64,000 nt of DNA, from assembly GCF_014192415.1 (NCBI RefSeq), contig NZ_JACHXY010000001.1, positions 186,001 through 250,000 on the forward strand, given 5' to 3'. This document shows, piece after piece, positions 36,379 to 44,586 of this stretch (positions are counted from its first letter, which is position 1; every line of letters begins with the position of its first letter). This stretch comes from Microbacterium proteolyticum (GTDB taxonomy: Bacteria; Actinomycetota; Actinomycetes; Actinomycetales; Microbacteriaceae). Both the position numbers and the translations under genes were made by a program. The notes below the pieces were generated by a model. The model was given only the letters and a program-made list of their open reading frames with translations, was not told the origin of the DNA and did not search any database.

Positions 36379-37725
36379 TCAGGCGCCGAGCAGTCCCGCG
36401 CCCACCGACGCGCCCGCCGCGGGCGCGGGAGGCACGGCCCACAGCCCCGACCCCACATGGCGGAGGTATTCGCCCATGGCATCCGACGACAACGACCGCT
36501 GCACCGTGATGAAGCGGTCGGGACTCTTCTGGAAGGAGAGGAAGAACAGCCCGGCGTTCAACCGCCCGAGGTCGGTCGTGCCGTCGACGAAGTTGTACCC
36601 GCGTCGCAGCAGACGAATACCCCCGTTGCTGTCGGGGTGCGCGAGGCGCACATGACTGCGCGCGTCGATCGCGGGCGCACCGGCGGAACCGGCCGCCGCG
36701 AAATCCGGCGCCGTGAACTCGTCGCCGCCCGACAGCGGCGCACCGTTCGCCTTGTCGCGTCCGACCACGCGGTCCTGCTCGGCGAGGCGCGTGCGGTCCC
36801 ACGTCTCGATGAGCATCGCGATGCGCCGCGCGACGAGGTACGACCCGCCCGCGAGCCACGCCGGACCCTCGGATGCCGAGACCCAGACGTTCTCGTCGAG
36901 CGCCGCCGTGTCGTCGGCGAGGATGTTGGCCGTTCCGTCCTTGAACCCGAAGAGGTTGCGGGGCGTCGCCTGCGCGGACGTGGTCTTCGACGTTCGTCCG
37001 AAGCCGAGCTGCGACCACCGGATCGTCGCGCGACTGAAGGCGATGCGGCTCAGATTGCGGATCGCGTGCACCGCCACCTGCGGGTCGTCGGCGCAGGCCT
37101 GGATGCACAGGTCTCCGTCGGATCGCAGCGGATCGAGGTCGTCGCCCAGGAACGACGGCAGACGCTCGAGCCCTGCGGGGCGCTGCCCCTCCAAGGCGAA
37201 GCGCGCGTCGAACAGCGACGGACCGAACCCGAACGTGATGGTGAGGTTGCTGGCCGGAAGGCCGAGCGCCTCGCCGGTGTCGTCCGGCGGCGCCTCGGGC
37301 GAGCCGCCCACCGCCCCGGTCGCACTGACGTCGAGGCCCTGCATCATCCGTGTGGCCGCGTACGTCCAGTCCGCCAGCAGTTCGGCGAGGTCGTCGCGCG
37401 TCGTCCGCGCCATCATGTCGTACGCCGCGAAGTGCAGGTGTTCCTGCACCGGGGTGGTGATTCCGACCTGGTGGATTCCGGATGCCGGGGCCACGGCATC
37501 CATGACACGCCTCGCCTGCTCTTGGCCGTACGCGGCACCGCCGATGACGCCTGCACCCGCACCCACGACGAGGCTCGTCGCACTTGCTCCGAGCGCGAGG
37601 CCGATGAGACCGCGGCGCGACACGCCCGATTCGGGTTCGGCGTCCGGACCCGAAGCATCCGAACCCACGGCTGCCGCCGAACCCGAGGGTCCGGCGGCAG
37701 CGGTGGACTGTTTCTCGTTGCTCAC
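36379..37725 (-). CDS. efeB: Iron uptake deferrochelatase/DyP peroxidase EfeB
   Basis: This 448-residue Tat-exported DyP-type heme peroxidase removes iron from heme or oxidises Fe(II) for EfeUO. A twin-arginine signal, SRRGLIG, lies at about residues 36-42, followed by a hydrophobic run. The DyP motif GFKDG is at 260-264 (D263), with the proximal heme histidine H358 in RSHVRLAH and the distal arginine near R374. The GTG at 37725 has GGAG five bases upstream; a GTG at 37731 overlapping the efeO stop (GTGA) is the alternative. It is last of efeU-efeO-efeB. Confidence 0.94.
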   Translation of the reverse strand: MSNEKQSTAAAGPSGSAAAVGSDASGPDAEPESGVSRRGLIGLALGASATSLVVGAGAGVIGGAAYGQEQARRVMDAVAPASGIHQVGITTPVQEHLHFAAYDMMARTTRDDLAELLADWTYAATRMMQGLDVSATGAVGGSPEAPPDDTGEALGLPASNLTITFGFGPSLFDARFALEGQRPAGLERLPSFLGDDLDPLRSDGDLCIQACADDPQVAVHAIRNLSRIAFSRATIRWSQLGFGRTSKTTSAQATPRNLFGFKDGTANILADDTAALDENVWVSASEGPAWLAGGSYLVARRIAMLIETWDRTRLAEQDRVVGRDKANGAPLSGGDEFTAPDFAAAGSAGAPAIDARSHVRLAHPDSNGGIRLLRRGYNFVDGTTDLGRLNAGLFFLSFQKSPDRFITVQRSLSSDAMGEYLRHVGSGLWAVPPAPAAGASVGAGLLGA

Positions 37726-37727
37726 GC

Positions 37728-38957
37728 TCACTCCAGGATCGTGACCGTCAGCTGCGACAGCGGCTCGGCGAGGGCGTTGATCAGGTCGGTGAACTGCCGC
37801 TTGTCGGCCTCGGTGAGCTGCGCGTACGGGACGAACCCGGCCTCGGCCGAGCCGTGGGCGGCGAGACTGGCCTCGAGATCGGCGTACCCGGCATCGATGC
37901 GGGAGACGAGCTCGGCGCCCTTGTCTCCCTTCGACTCGACGAAGTCGCGTACGAGCGAGAACGCCATCTTGGAACCCTCGACGTTGGCGGCGAAGTCGTA
38001 GAGGTCGGTGCCCGACCACCAGTCCTCCTCGCCGCTGATCTTGCCGGTGGCCACCTCGTCGAGCAGCGCGATCGCCCCGTTCGAGATGCCCGCGACGCCC
38101 TGCGCGTCCAGCGCCTGGGTGAACGCGTCGGAGTGCACGTATTCGTACAGCTCCTGCGTGTCGGCGATGAGCTTGTCGCCGTACGTCGCCCGCTCGGCGG
38201 GCGTGGAGGGTACCCAGTCGGTCCACGCCGGCGTTTCGCCGTCGGCGTTCAGCGCATCCTGCGCCGGGACCCACAGGTCTTTCTCGACGCGGTGGAACCC
38301 GGTCCAGTCCAACTGCTCGGCGACGGCGTCGACCTCGCGGTAGTCGATGCGGGGGTCGAGGTCGCCGAGCGCCTCGGCGATGGGCTCGATCCGCTCGTAG
38401 TACGCGCGCGCACGCGGGAACTGCTCGCGCGCGGCCGCATCATCCCCGGTCTCGTACGCGTCGGCGAAGGTCTGCACCGCGGGGATGAGCCGGCCGACCT
38501 GGTCTTTCACGAACGCCGCGTAAAGGTCGACGGCCTGCTGCTTCAGCTCGGCATCCGGACCGTCGACCGCGACCGCCTCGCCCGTGACCGAGAAGGTCGC
38601 GCGGCCGACACCGTCGCCCACCATGCCGGGCTTGCAGAGCGTGTAGTACTCGCCCGGCTGCGCGACGACGGTGAGGCTGCGCGACGCGCCGGGGGCGATG
38701 TTCTCGACCTCGCCGACGATGCGCAGACCATCGGATGCCAGCAGGTAGAACTCCGTGGTCTGGTCGCTCTTGTTGCTCACGTCGAAGGCGAGCGTGCCGC
38801 TCGGCGCCGACGCCGACGAGACGGCGCACCCGTCGGCGGTCGAGGTGACGGAAAGGGCTCCCGAGGCTGCGGCGTCGGTCTTCGCGACGCATCCCGAGAG
38901 GACGAGGGCGGCGACGCCGGCCACGGCCGTGGCCGCGAGGAGGCGAGTCGGTGTCAT
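37728..38957 (-). CDS. efeO: Iron uptake lipoprotein EfeO
   Basis: This 409-residue lipoprotein has a lipobox ending LSGC (C23). The N-terminal cupredoxin-like domain includes SNKSDQTTEFYLLASDG and GEYYTLCKPGMVG. A C-terminal M75 peptidase-like helical domain carries the metal motif HxxE at 222-225 (HRVE). It delivers periplasmic or wall-zone iron to the EfeU permease. The ATG at 38957 lies 61 bases after the efeU stop. The 3' end overlaps or abuts efeB. Confidence 0.95.
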   Translation of the reverse strand: MTPTRLLAATAVAGVAALVLSGCVAKTDAAASGALSVTSTADGCAVSSASAPSGTLAFDVSNKSDQTTEFYLLASDGLRIVGEVENIAPGASRSLTVVAQPGEYYTLCKPGMVGDGVGRATFSVTGEAVAVDGPDAELKQQAVDLYAAFVKDQVGRLIPAVQTFADAYETGDDAAAREQFPRARAYYERIEPIAEALGDLDPRIDYREVDAVAEQLDWTGFHRVEKDLWVPAQDALNADGETPAWTDWVPSTPAERATYGDKLIADTQELYEYVHSDAFTQALDAQGVAGISNGAIALLDEVATGKISGEEDWWSGTDLYDFAANVEGSKMAFSLVRDFVESKGDKGAELVSRIDAGYADLEASLAAHGSAEAGFVPYAQLTEADKRQFTDLINALAEPLSQLTVTILE

Positions 38958-39018
38958 GATGCTCCGTTCGGATGGAGGGTGGATGCCGCGGCGTCGGGTG
39001 CGCGCGGGAGCCGGGGGT

Positions 39019-40110
39019 CTACGGGGCGGCCGTGGCGCCGGAGGGGTGCGGGGCCGCCGGGGCGGTGGCAGCCGAGGCAGGAGAAGAGATCGACCCCGCG
39101 GAGGAAGGAGTCGATGCGGCGACCGTGGGCGACGACGCTCCGGACGCGGAGGCCGTGGTGGCCGCGGGCGACGACGCCCCTCCGAACGCGGATGCCGGGG
39201 AATCCACCGGCAGCGCCGCGCGCGGTCGACGAGTGGCGCGCACGCCGCGGACGAACAGCAGCACCACGACGGCGATGTAGACGGCCCACGCGATGACCTG
39301 GAGCCACGTCATCGCGGGCATGAAGCCGACGCCGGCCTGCAGCAGAGCGGCGAGCGCACTGTCGGGGGCGATGGTCGACGAGACGTCGAAGGCCCAGCCG
39401 AACGGGAAGCCCGCCCACCCGATCGCGACCGCACCCGTGGTCGGGTCGATCGGCGCCCCCGCACCGAAGGGCCCGGGGAGGGCGCCGGCCTCCTGCAGGT
39501 CGTGCAGGGCGTACGCGAGCACCCCCGCCGCGACGACGACGAGGAATCCCCCGGTCCAGGTGAAGAAGCGGCCGAGGTTCAGCCGCAGCATGCCGCGCGC
39601 GATGAACCAGCCGAGCACGACGGCGGTCATTAGGCCCCCCAACGCGCCGAGCAGTGCGCTCGGAGAATCGCCGAACGACTGCACCATCGACCACAGCAGG
39701 AGCGTCGTCTCCACGCCTTCCCGCGCGACCGAGACGAAGCCGATGGCGACGAGTGCCCACACACCGCCGCGGAGCGCCCTGTCGACACCGCCCTCGAGAC
39801 CCGTCTTGAGCGTGCGGCCGGCCTTCTGCATCCAGAAGATCATCCACGTCACCATCGCCACCGCCAGGAGCGAGAGTCCCCCACCGAGGAGCTCCTGCGC
39901 CTCGAAGGTCAGCATGTAGGCCCCGAAGGTGAAGATCGCGCCGATGCCGAGCGCCAGGGCGACCGCGAGCCCGACCCCGGTCCAGAGTTTCGGCAGCGCG
40001 TCGCGGCGCCCCACTCGCGTGAGGTACGCGACGAGGATGCCGACGACGAGCGCGGCCTCAAGGCCTTCGCGGAGGCCGATGAGGAAGGTGGCGAAAAAGC
40101 TGGCAAGCAC
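39019..40110 (-). CDS. efeU: High-affinity iron permease EfeU
   Basis: This 363-residue Ftr1-type permease has two REGxE iron motifs, REGLE at 14-18 and REGVE at 130-134, in separate membrane helices, and about seven helices in all. The last 65 residues are an Ala/Ser/Pro-rich tail not needed for the fold. The start is GTG at 40110 (MLASFF); no better start exists close by. It heads the efeUOB operon. An iron-box-like palindrome lies 53 bases upstream, so repression by a DtxR/IdeR-type regulator under iron excess is likely. Confidence 0.94.
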   Translation of the reverse strand: MLASFFATFLIGLREGLEAALVVGILVAYLTRVGRRDALPKLWTGVGLAVALALGIGAIFTFGAYMLTFEAQELLGGGLSLLAVAMVTWMIFWMQKAGRTLKTGLEGGVDRALRGGVWALVAIGFVSVAREGVETTLLLWSMVQSFGDSPSALLGALGGLMTAVVLGWFIARGMLRLNLGRFFTWTGGFLVVVAAGVLAYALHDLQEAGALPGPFGAGAPIDPTTGAVAIGWAGFPFGWAFDVSSTIAPDSALAALLQAGVGFMPAMTWLQVIAWAVYIAVVVLLFVRGVRATRRPRAALPVDSPASAFGGASSPAATTASASGASSPTVAASTPSSAGSISSPASAATAPAAPHPSGATAAP

Positions 40111-40162
40111 GGGCGGTGTTCCGACTTTCGGGTTCAGAGGAGCCGCGACGCTGCGGGCCGGG

Positions 40163-40181
40163 TAAGGACAGCCTCACCTGA
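40163..40181. promoter_or_regulatory. DtxR/IdeR-type iron box upstream of efeUOB
   Basis: Read on the minus strand, TCAGGTGAGGCTGTCCTTA matches the IdeR/DtxR consensus TTAGGTTAGGCTAACCTAA at 14 of 19 positions, including the AGG and CCT cores. It lies 53 bases upstream of efeU on the promoter side. Confidence 0.7.
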
Positions 40182-40311
40182 CCATGACAGATTACGCATG
40201 TTCGCCGTTTCGCGCACCTTTCTTCCGCGGCGGCGCGGCGCGGGAGCGCGAGCGGGGTAACCCGCGGCAACATTCGCCCCGTCGCGCGGGTGATCGACCT
40301 AGCCTCGTCGC

Positions 40312-41388
40312 ATGTCCGACCTGAACCTCCCCGTTCTCGACCTCTCGCTCCTCGACCAGGGTCCGGATGCCGCCGCCCGCTTCCGCGATGAGCTGCGCGC
40401 CGCGACCCACGACGTCGGGTTCTTCTACCTGACGGGCACCGGCGTCAGCCCAGAACTCGAGGCGAGCCTGCTGCGCGCGGCCAAGGTCTTCTTCGCCCTT
40501 CCCGACGCCGAGAAACTTTCGATCGAGAACGTCACGAGCCCGCACTTCCGCGGATACACGCGCGTCGGCGGCGAGCGCACGCAGGGCCGGGTCGACTGGC
40601 GCGAGCAGATCGACATCGGTCCGGAGCGCGCGGCGATCTGGGCCCACACGCCCGAAGGCTCACCGCGGCGCGGAAGCGACGCGCCGAGTGGGAGTGGGGA
40701 CGACCCCGACGCCCCCGGGTACACCCGCCTCATCGGGCCGAATCTGTGGCCCGCCGCCCAGCCCGAGCTGAAAGACGTCGTCACCGAGTGGCACGACCAC
40801 CTCACCGGTGTCGCGCGGAAGCTGCTGCGGGCGTGGGCGCTCGCGCTCGGGGCCGAGGAGCAGTACTTCGATCGCCACTTCGGCGACCCGCAGACGCTCA
40901 TCAAGATCGTCCGCTACCCCGGCAAGGACGACCCGACGCCTCAGCAGGGCGTCGGCGCGCACAAGGACTCCGGTGTCCTCACGCTCCTGTGGGTCGAGCC
41001 CGGCAAGGGCGGCCTGCAGGTGGAGCGCGACGGCGAGTGGGTCGACGCTCCCCCGGTGCCCGGCGCCTTCGTGGTCAACATCGGCGAGCTGCTCGAGTAC
41101 GCCACCCAGGGCTACCTGCGGGCGACGAACCACCGCGTGATCTCGCCGCGGTTCCCCGACGAGCGCATCTCGGTGCCGTTCTTCTTCAACCCCGCCCTCG
41201 ACGCGCGACTGCCCACCATCGAGCTCCCCGCGGAGTTGGCCGCCGAAGCCCGCGGCGTCGAGGACGACCCGACCAACCCGATCCACGCGACCTACGGCGA
41301 GAATGCCCTGAAGTCGCGGCTGCGTGCTCACCCCGACGTCGCCGAGCGCTGGCATCCCGATCTGCTGGCCGCCCGTTCGGCATCCTGA
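40312..41388 (+). CDS. Isopenicillin N synthase family 2-oxoglutarate/Fe(II) dioxygenase
   Basis: This 358-residue protein has an intact facial triad: H217 and D219 in GAHKDSG and H274 in ATNHRVISP. The co-substrate RxS is at R285-S287 (ERISVPFF). The N-terminal DIOX_N part begins LPVLDLSLL and contains GFFYLTGTGV. Residues 114-135 are a Ser/Gly/Asp-rich insert. Such enzymes hydroxylate or desaturate small molecules; the substrate is unknown. It is divergent from efeU with 201 bases between the starts. Its iron dependence may explain the placement, but co-regulation is unproven. Confidence 0.88.
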   Translation: MSDLNLPVLDLSLLDQGPDAAARFRDELRAATHDVGFFYLTGTGVSPELEASLLRAAKVFFALPDAEKLSIENVTSPHFRGYTRVGGERTQGRVDWREQIDIGPERAAIWAHTPEGSPRRGSDAPSGSGDDPDAPGYTRLIGPNLWPAAQPELKDVVTEWHDHLTGVARKLLRAWALALGAEEQYFDRHFGDPQTLIKIVRYPGKDDPTPQQGVGAHKDSGVLTLLWVEPGKGGLQVERDGEWVDAPPVPGAFVVNIGELLEYATQGYLRATNHRVISPRFPDERISVPFFFNPALDARLPTIELPAELAAEARGVEDDPTNPIHATYGENALKSRLRAHPDVAERWHPDLLAARSAS

Positions 41389-41558
41389 GGCTGGTGTTCG
41401 GCGCCGGCCTTCGCGGCGGTAGGCGCGGCGGCTGCGGGCCCCGCGAGCGCTGCGACGTCGAGGGGCGAGCGCTGCGGTGTTGGGGGGGGTGAGCGGTGCG
41501 ACCGCCGCGGAGGCTGCCGGGGCCCCGAGCGCAGCGCCCGCCGCGGTGTCAGCACCGT

Positions 41559-41625
41559 CGAGAAACGCGATCCGCGGGAAGAAACGAGGCGACAAGCCGT
41601 TTCTCGCTGCGATAGGCGTTTCTCG
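41559..41625. repeat. 67-bp nested-palindrome element, copy A
   Basis: Four 10-base blocks, CGAGAAACGC, GAAGAAACGA, CCGTTTCTCG and GCGTTTCTCG, are separated by three 9-base spacers (10-9-10-9-10-9-10). This is the most diverged of three copies in the window. The core AGAAACG/CGTTTCT is kept at all four positions. Confidence 0.85.
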
Positions 41626-41793
41626 ACGGGCTGCGCTGCCGGGCGGCGAGCGCTGCCTCCCGTGCGCGTGAGAGCGGCGCTCGCCGTCTTACACGCATGG
41701 ATCGGGTGCGCACCACCGCGAGAGCGCACCGAGGCAGGAGCGCACCAGAGTGCGAACGCATCCGGGCGTGATGCGAACGGCATCCGGGAACGA

Positions 41794-41826
41794 CGAAGGC
41801 CGCCCCACACCGTGGGACGGCCTTCG
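41794..41826 (-). terminator. Terminator-like hairpin after rpsO
   Basis: CGAAGGCCGCCCCAC pairs with GTGGGACGGCCTTCG (one mismatch) around a 3-base loop, 27 bases past the rpsO stop. Confidence 0.75.
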
Positions 41827-41852
41827 AGAAAGCGATATACGCGGGGTCGCGC

Positions 41853-42122
41853 TTAGCGACGGAGACCCAGGCGCTCGATCAACGAGCGGTAACGCGCGAT
41901 GTCGATGTCCTGGAGGTAGCCGAGCAGACGGCGGCGCTGACCCACCATCAAGAACAGACCACGACGCGAGTGGTGGTCGTGCTTGTGCTCCTTGAGGTGC
42001 TCGGTGAGGTCCTTGATGCGCTGCGTCAGCATCGCGACCTGCACCTCGGGGGATCCGGTGTCACCGGGGTGCGTCGCGTACTGTTCGATGATCGCCTTCT
42101 TGGCGTCAGACTCGAGCGGCAT
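41853..42122 (-). CDS. rpsO: 30S ribosomal protein S15
   Basis: This 89-residue S15 binds the central domain of 16S rRNA. Family features are [30 protein letters not shown] and the C-terminal [12 protein letters not shown]. The ATG at 42122 is preceded by AAAGGGGA. In most bacteria rpsO precedes pnp directly; here the next gene on this strand is efeU and pnp lies 15.4 kb further on. A strong hairpin ends the gene, so it is probably monocistronic. Confidence 0.98.
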   Translation of the reverse strand: MPLESDAKKAIIEQYATHPGDTGSPEVQVAMLTQRIKDLTEHLKEHKHDHHSRRGLFLMVGQRRRLLGYLQDIDIARYRSLIERLGLRR

Positions 42123-42455
42123 AGATGGGATCCCCTTTCTCTCATTGCGCGGCGCCCGACGCCTGATGCGTGGGCTCTCTTTATCCGCGGCCGATCAAAC
42201 GGCAACCGCATGAGTCTACCCCATCCGGATGCCACCACCGAATCGCCGCGGGCCCTCCCGCGCCCGGGACGAGCCGCGTCCCCGGCAGCATCGACCGGAT
42301 GCCGCACGCCGCCTCTCCCGCACTCTCCCGACCGCGGGCGGATGCGGTCGCTCTCCGTCGCACAGCGCCCCGTTCTCAGTGGGTGGCATCGGGCGGACGC
42401 GGTCGCTCGCGAGCGCACGGCGCCCGGGGTCGGAGGCCTGGCGTAGCCTCGATCC
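42123..42455. other. 333-bp intergenic region upstream of rpsO
   Basis: This gap holds the rpsO promoter and leader on the minus side and the DUF167 promoter on the plus side. A 36-bp imperfect direct repeat occupies 42336-42371 and 42391-42426. No coding sequence is supported. Confidence 0.65.
42336..42426. repeat. 36-bp imperfect direct repeat upstream of DUF167
   Basis: Copies begin GGGCGGATGCGGTCGCTC (42336) and GGGCGGACGCGGTCGCTC (42391) and both run into CGCAC..GCGCCC. The copies are separated by 19 bases. The second ends about 30 bases before the DUF167 start, a position suited to an operator. Confidence 0.6.
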
Positions 42456-42677
42456 GTGCAGCTCACTGTCCACGTCAAGCCCGGCAGTCGGCGCGGCCCC
42501 CTCGTCGAAGACACCGCCGGTGGACTCGTGGTTCACGTACGCGAACGCGCGGTCGACGGCGCCGCCAACAGCGGGGTCGTCAGTGTCCTCGCCGCCCACT
42601 TCGGCGTGCCGCCGCGCGACGTCGCGATCCTGCGCGGACACACGTCCCGCGTGAAGCGCGTCGAGGTCGACGCATGA
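42456..42677 (+). CDS. DUF167 (YggU) family protein
   Basis: This 73-residue protein has the DUF167 fold pattern: VKPGSRRGPL, LVVHVRERAVDGAANSG and VAILRGHTSRVKRVEV. Its function is unknown. The GTG at 42456 is the start, and the stop overlaps the ATG of the downstream MFS gene by 4 bases (ATGA), so they are co-translated. Confidence 0.9.
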   Translation: MQLTVHVKPGSRRGPLVEDTAGGLVVHVRERAVDGAANSGVVSVLAAHFGVPPRDVAILRGHTSRVKRVEVDA

Positions 42678-43978
42678 GCGTGCGGCAGAGCGCCTTCATC
42701 GACCTGCGCCCGCTCACCACCTCCCCTGCGTTCGCGCGCCTGTGGATCGGCTCGACTTTGGCGGGGCTCGGCGGCCAGCTCACTGTGGTCGCGGTCATGC
42801 TGCACGTGTTCGAGCTGACCCAGAGCACCCTGGCGGTGTCGATGATCGCGGTGGCGGGGCTGCTGCCGATGATCGCGGCAGGGCTGTACGGCGGCATGCT
42901 GGCCGACGCGTTCGACCGCCGCACCGTCGCATTGCTGGCGGCCGTCGTGACCTTCGCCTCGACCGCGCTCCTGGCCGTACTGGCATGGACCGGTCTCGAG
43001 ACGGTGGGGTGGCTCTTCGTCCTGAGCGTGGTGAACTCCGCGGCGAACTCCATTGTGATGGCCACCAAGTCGGCCATCACGCCGCGCCTCATCCCTCGCG
43101 ATCTCCTGCCGGCCGCCGCCGCCCTGCAGGGTGTCACCGTGGGCATCATGGTGATGGCAGGACCTGCCCTCGCCGGCGTCCTGGTGGCCTTCGCCGGGTA
43201 TGCGTGGACCTACTCCCTCGACGTCCTGCTCATGACGTCCCTGTTCCTGGGGCTGTGGTCGCTGCCGAAGCTGAGACCCGAGGGCGAGCTGGTGCGACCG
43301 GGCCTGCAGTCACTCCGCGACGGCATGCGTTTCCTGCGCCGCGCTCCCAACATCCGCCTGCAGTACCTGCTCGACATCACCGCGATGACCTTCGGTCAGC
43401 CCATCGCGCTGTTCCCGGCGATCGGAGCGGTCCTGCTCGGCGGTGGCGCGATCACCACCGGAGTGCTCACCGCAGCCGTCGCCGCGGGAGCCTTCCTGTC
43501 GAGCCTGTTCTCCGGCCCCGTCGGACGCGTGCGCCGCCAGGGTCTCGGCATCGAGCGAGCCATTCAGGTCTACGGCCTGTCGATCGGCGCCTTCGGGTGC
43601 GTCCTCCTCGCGGCCACGCTGGGCTGGTTGCGTCCCGACGTCGTCGACGAGTCGCACGCCGCCGTCGGGCTCATCGTCCTGGCCGCGATCGTCCTCGCCG
43701 TCTCCGGCGCCGCCGACAACGTCAGCGCCATCTACCGGTCCACGATGATGCAAGCGGCGGTTCCGGATGCCATGCGCGGACGCCTCCAAGGCATCTTCAT
43801 CGTCGTGGTGGCCGGTGGACCCCGTGTCGGCGCCCTCTACGCGGGCACGCTCGCGACCGTCGCGGCGCTGTGGGTGCCGCCCCTGTTCGGCGGCATCCTG
43901 ATCCTCGCGCTGGTGGGCACGCTCGTACGCTTCTCCCCCCGTTTCCGGCAGTACGACGCGCTCGATCCCCAGCCCTGA
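42674..43978 (+). CDS. MFS transporter, EntS-like 12-helix exporter
   Basis: This 434-residue major facilitator has 12 likely membrane helices. The loop 2-3 signature is GGMLADAFDRRTVALLAA, and DAMRGRLQGIFIVVVAGGPRVG in the C-terminal half is typical of the EntS/enterobactin-exporter group. The ATG at 42674 overlaps DUF167. The substrate is unknown. The nearby efeUOB genes might suggest siderophore export, but no siderophore genes are in the window, so I do not assign it. Confidence 0.85.
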   Translation: MSVRQSAFIDLRPLTTSPAFARLWIGSTLAGLGGQLTVVAVMLHVFELTQSTLAVSMIAVAGLLPMIAAGLYGGMLADAFDRRTVALLAAVVTFASTALLAVLAWTGLETVGWLFVLSVVNSAANSIVMATKSAITPRLIPRDLLPAAAALQGVTVGIMVMAGPALAGVLVAFAGYAWTYSLDVLLMTSLFLGLWSLPKLRPEGELVRPGLQSLRDGMRFLRRAPNIRLQYLLDITAMTFGQPIALFPAIGAVLLGGGAITTGVLTAAVAAGAFLSSLFSGPVGRVRRQGLGIERAIQVYGLSIGAFGCVLLAATLGWLRPDVVDESHAAVGLIVLAAIVLAVSGAADNVSAIYRSTMMQAAVPDAMRGRLQGIFIVVVAGGPRVGALYAGTLATVAALWVPPLFGGILILALVGTLVRFSPRFRQYDALDPQP

Positions 43979-44105
43979 CGCGACGCGCCTGCGGGCCCGT
44001 TCCTCTCCCGACGCACTCCGAGACCGCGCCGCCGCCCGCCGCCCGCCGGTGCCGGCGCCCTTGTCGGTGCCACTGCCGGTGCCGGTGCCGCTGCCGCTGC
44101 CGCAC

Positions 44106-44172
44106 CGAGAAACGCCTCCCGCGGGAAGAAACGCCCCGACCAAGCGTTTCTGCCACGAGAACGCGTTTCTCG
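44106..44172. repeat. 67-bp nested-palindrome element, copy B
   Basis: Blocks CGAGAAACGC, GAAGAAACGC, GCGTTTCTGC and GCGTTTCTCG have the same 10-9-10-9-10-9-10 spacing as copies A and C. It differs from copy C at only a few positions. Confidence 0.9.
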
Positions 44173-44242
44173 CTACATCAGACGCTGCCCCCGCGCGCCG
44201 CGCACCACGCACCGCGCCGCCCGCCCGCCCGCGCAATTGCCG

Positions 44243-44302
44243 CGTCTTACGACTGCGCCGCCGCGGCACCCGGATGTCACGTCTTACGACTGCGCCGCCG
44301 CG
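44243..44302. repeat. 23-bp direct repeat between elements B and C
   Basis: CGTCTTACGACTGCGCCGCC plus CGC occurs identically at 44243-44265 and 44280-44302. It lies between the two 67-bp elements. Confidence 0.8.
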
Positions 44303-44330
44303 ACACCGCCGCGCTGCCGCAAAACCGCCC

Positions 44331-44397
44331 CGAGAAACGCCTCCGGCGGGAAGAAACGCCCCGACCAAGCGTTTCTTCCACAAGGACGCGTTTCTCG
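44331..44397. repeat. 67-bp nested-palindrome element, copy C
   Basis: Blocks CGAGAAACGC, GAAGAAACGC, GCGTTTCTTC and GCGTTTCTCG are perfect: the outer pair and the inner pair are each exact 10-bp inverted repeats, with 9-base spacers. This copy best shows the design. Confidence 0.92.
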
Positions 44398-44414
44398 CTC
44401 ACCAGCACCCACAC

Positions 44415-44484
44415 CAGCACCCGCACCCGCACCGCGCACCCGCACCCGCACCCGCACCCGCACCCGCACCCGCACCCGCACCCG
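44415..44484. repeat. CCCGCA hexanucleotide microsatellite
   Basis: About ten near-perfect CCCGCA units end 100 bases upstream of the EamA start. Slippage-prone; copy number may vary between strains. Confidence 0.85.
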
Positions 44485-44586
44485 GCATGATCCCGATGGG
44501 GGTGCGACTGCCGACCCTCAGCGGATTCCGGACGTCGCAGCGTTCGGGCCGCGGCCATGCCGGGAGTCGGGCCTAGGGTCGGGAAC

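Larger units (their letters stand above)
41389..41852. other. 464-bp intergenic region with 67-bp element, copy A
   Basis: No gene is evident between the dioxygenase gene and rpsO. The region holds copy A of the 67-bp nested palindrome (41559-41625) and the rpsO terminator (41794-41826). It also contains scattered GC-rich inverted words such as CGCATCCGGGCGTGATGCG around 41758. Confidence 0.7.
43979..44586. other. 608-bp repeat-rich intergenic region
   Basis: This non-coding stretch between the MFS and EamA genes contains two copies of the 67-bp element (44106-44172, 44331-44397), a 23-bp direct repeat (44243, 44280) and a hexanucleotide array (44415-44484). It also has GGTGCC/GCTGCC iterations at 44047-44104. 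Open frames across it translate the repeats and are not supported as genes. Confidence 0.8.

Noticed and set aside
42674..43978. Siderophore exporter assignment for the EntS-like MFS
   Set aside because: No siderophore synthesis or receptor genes in the window; similarity to EntS alone is not specific.
44106..44397. CRISPR array
   Set aside because: Two of the 67-bp units lie close together but are palindromic, with one 158-bp interval and no cas genes or regular spacers.
44049..44576. Open frame over the 67-bp elements
   Set aside because: It only translates the repeats and the hexamer array, has no ribosome site, and its repeated peptide is a by-product of the DNA repeats.
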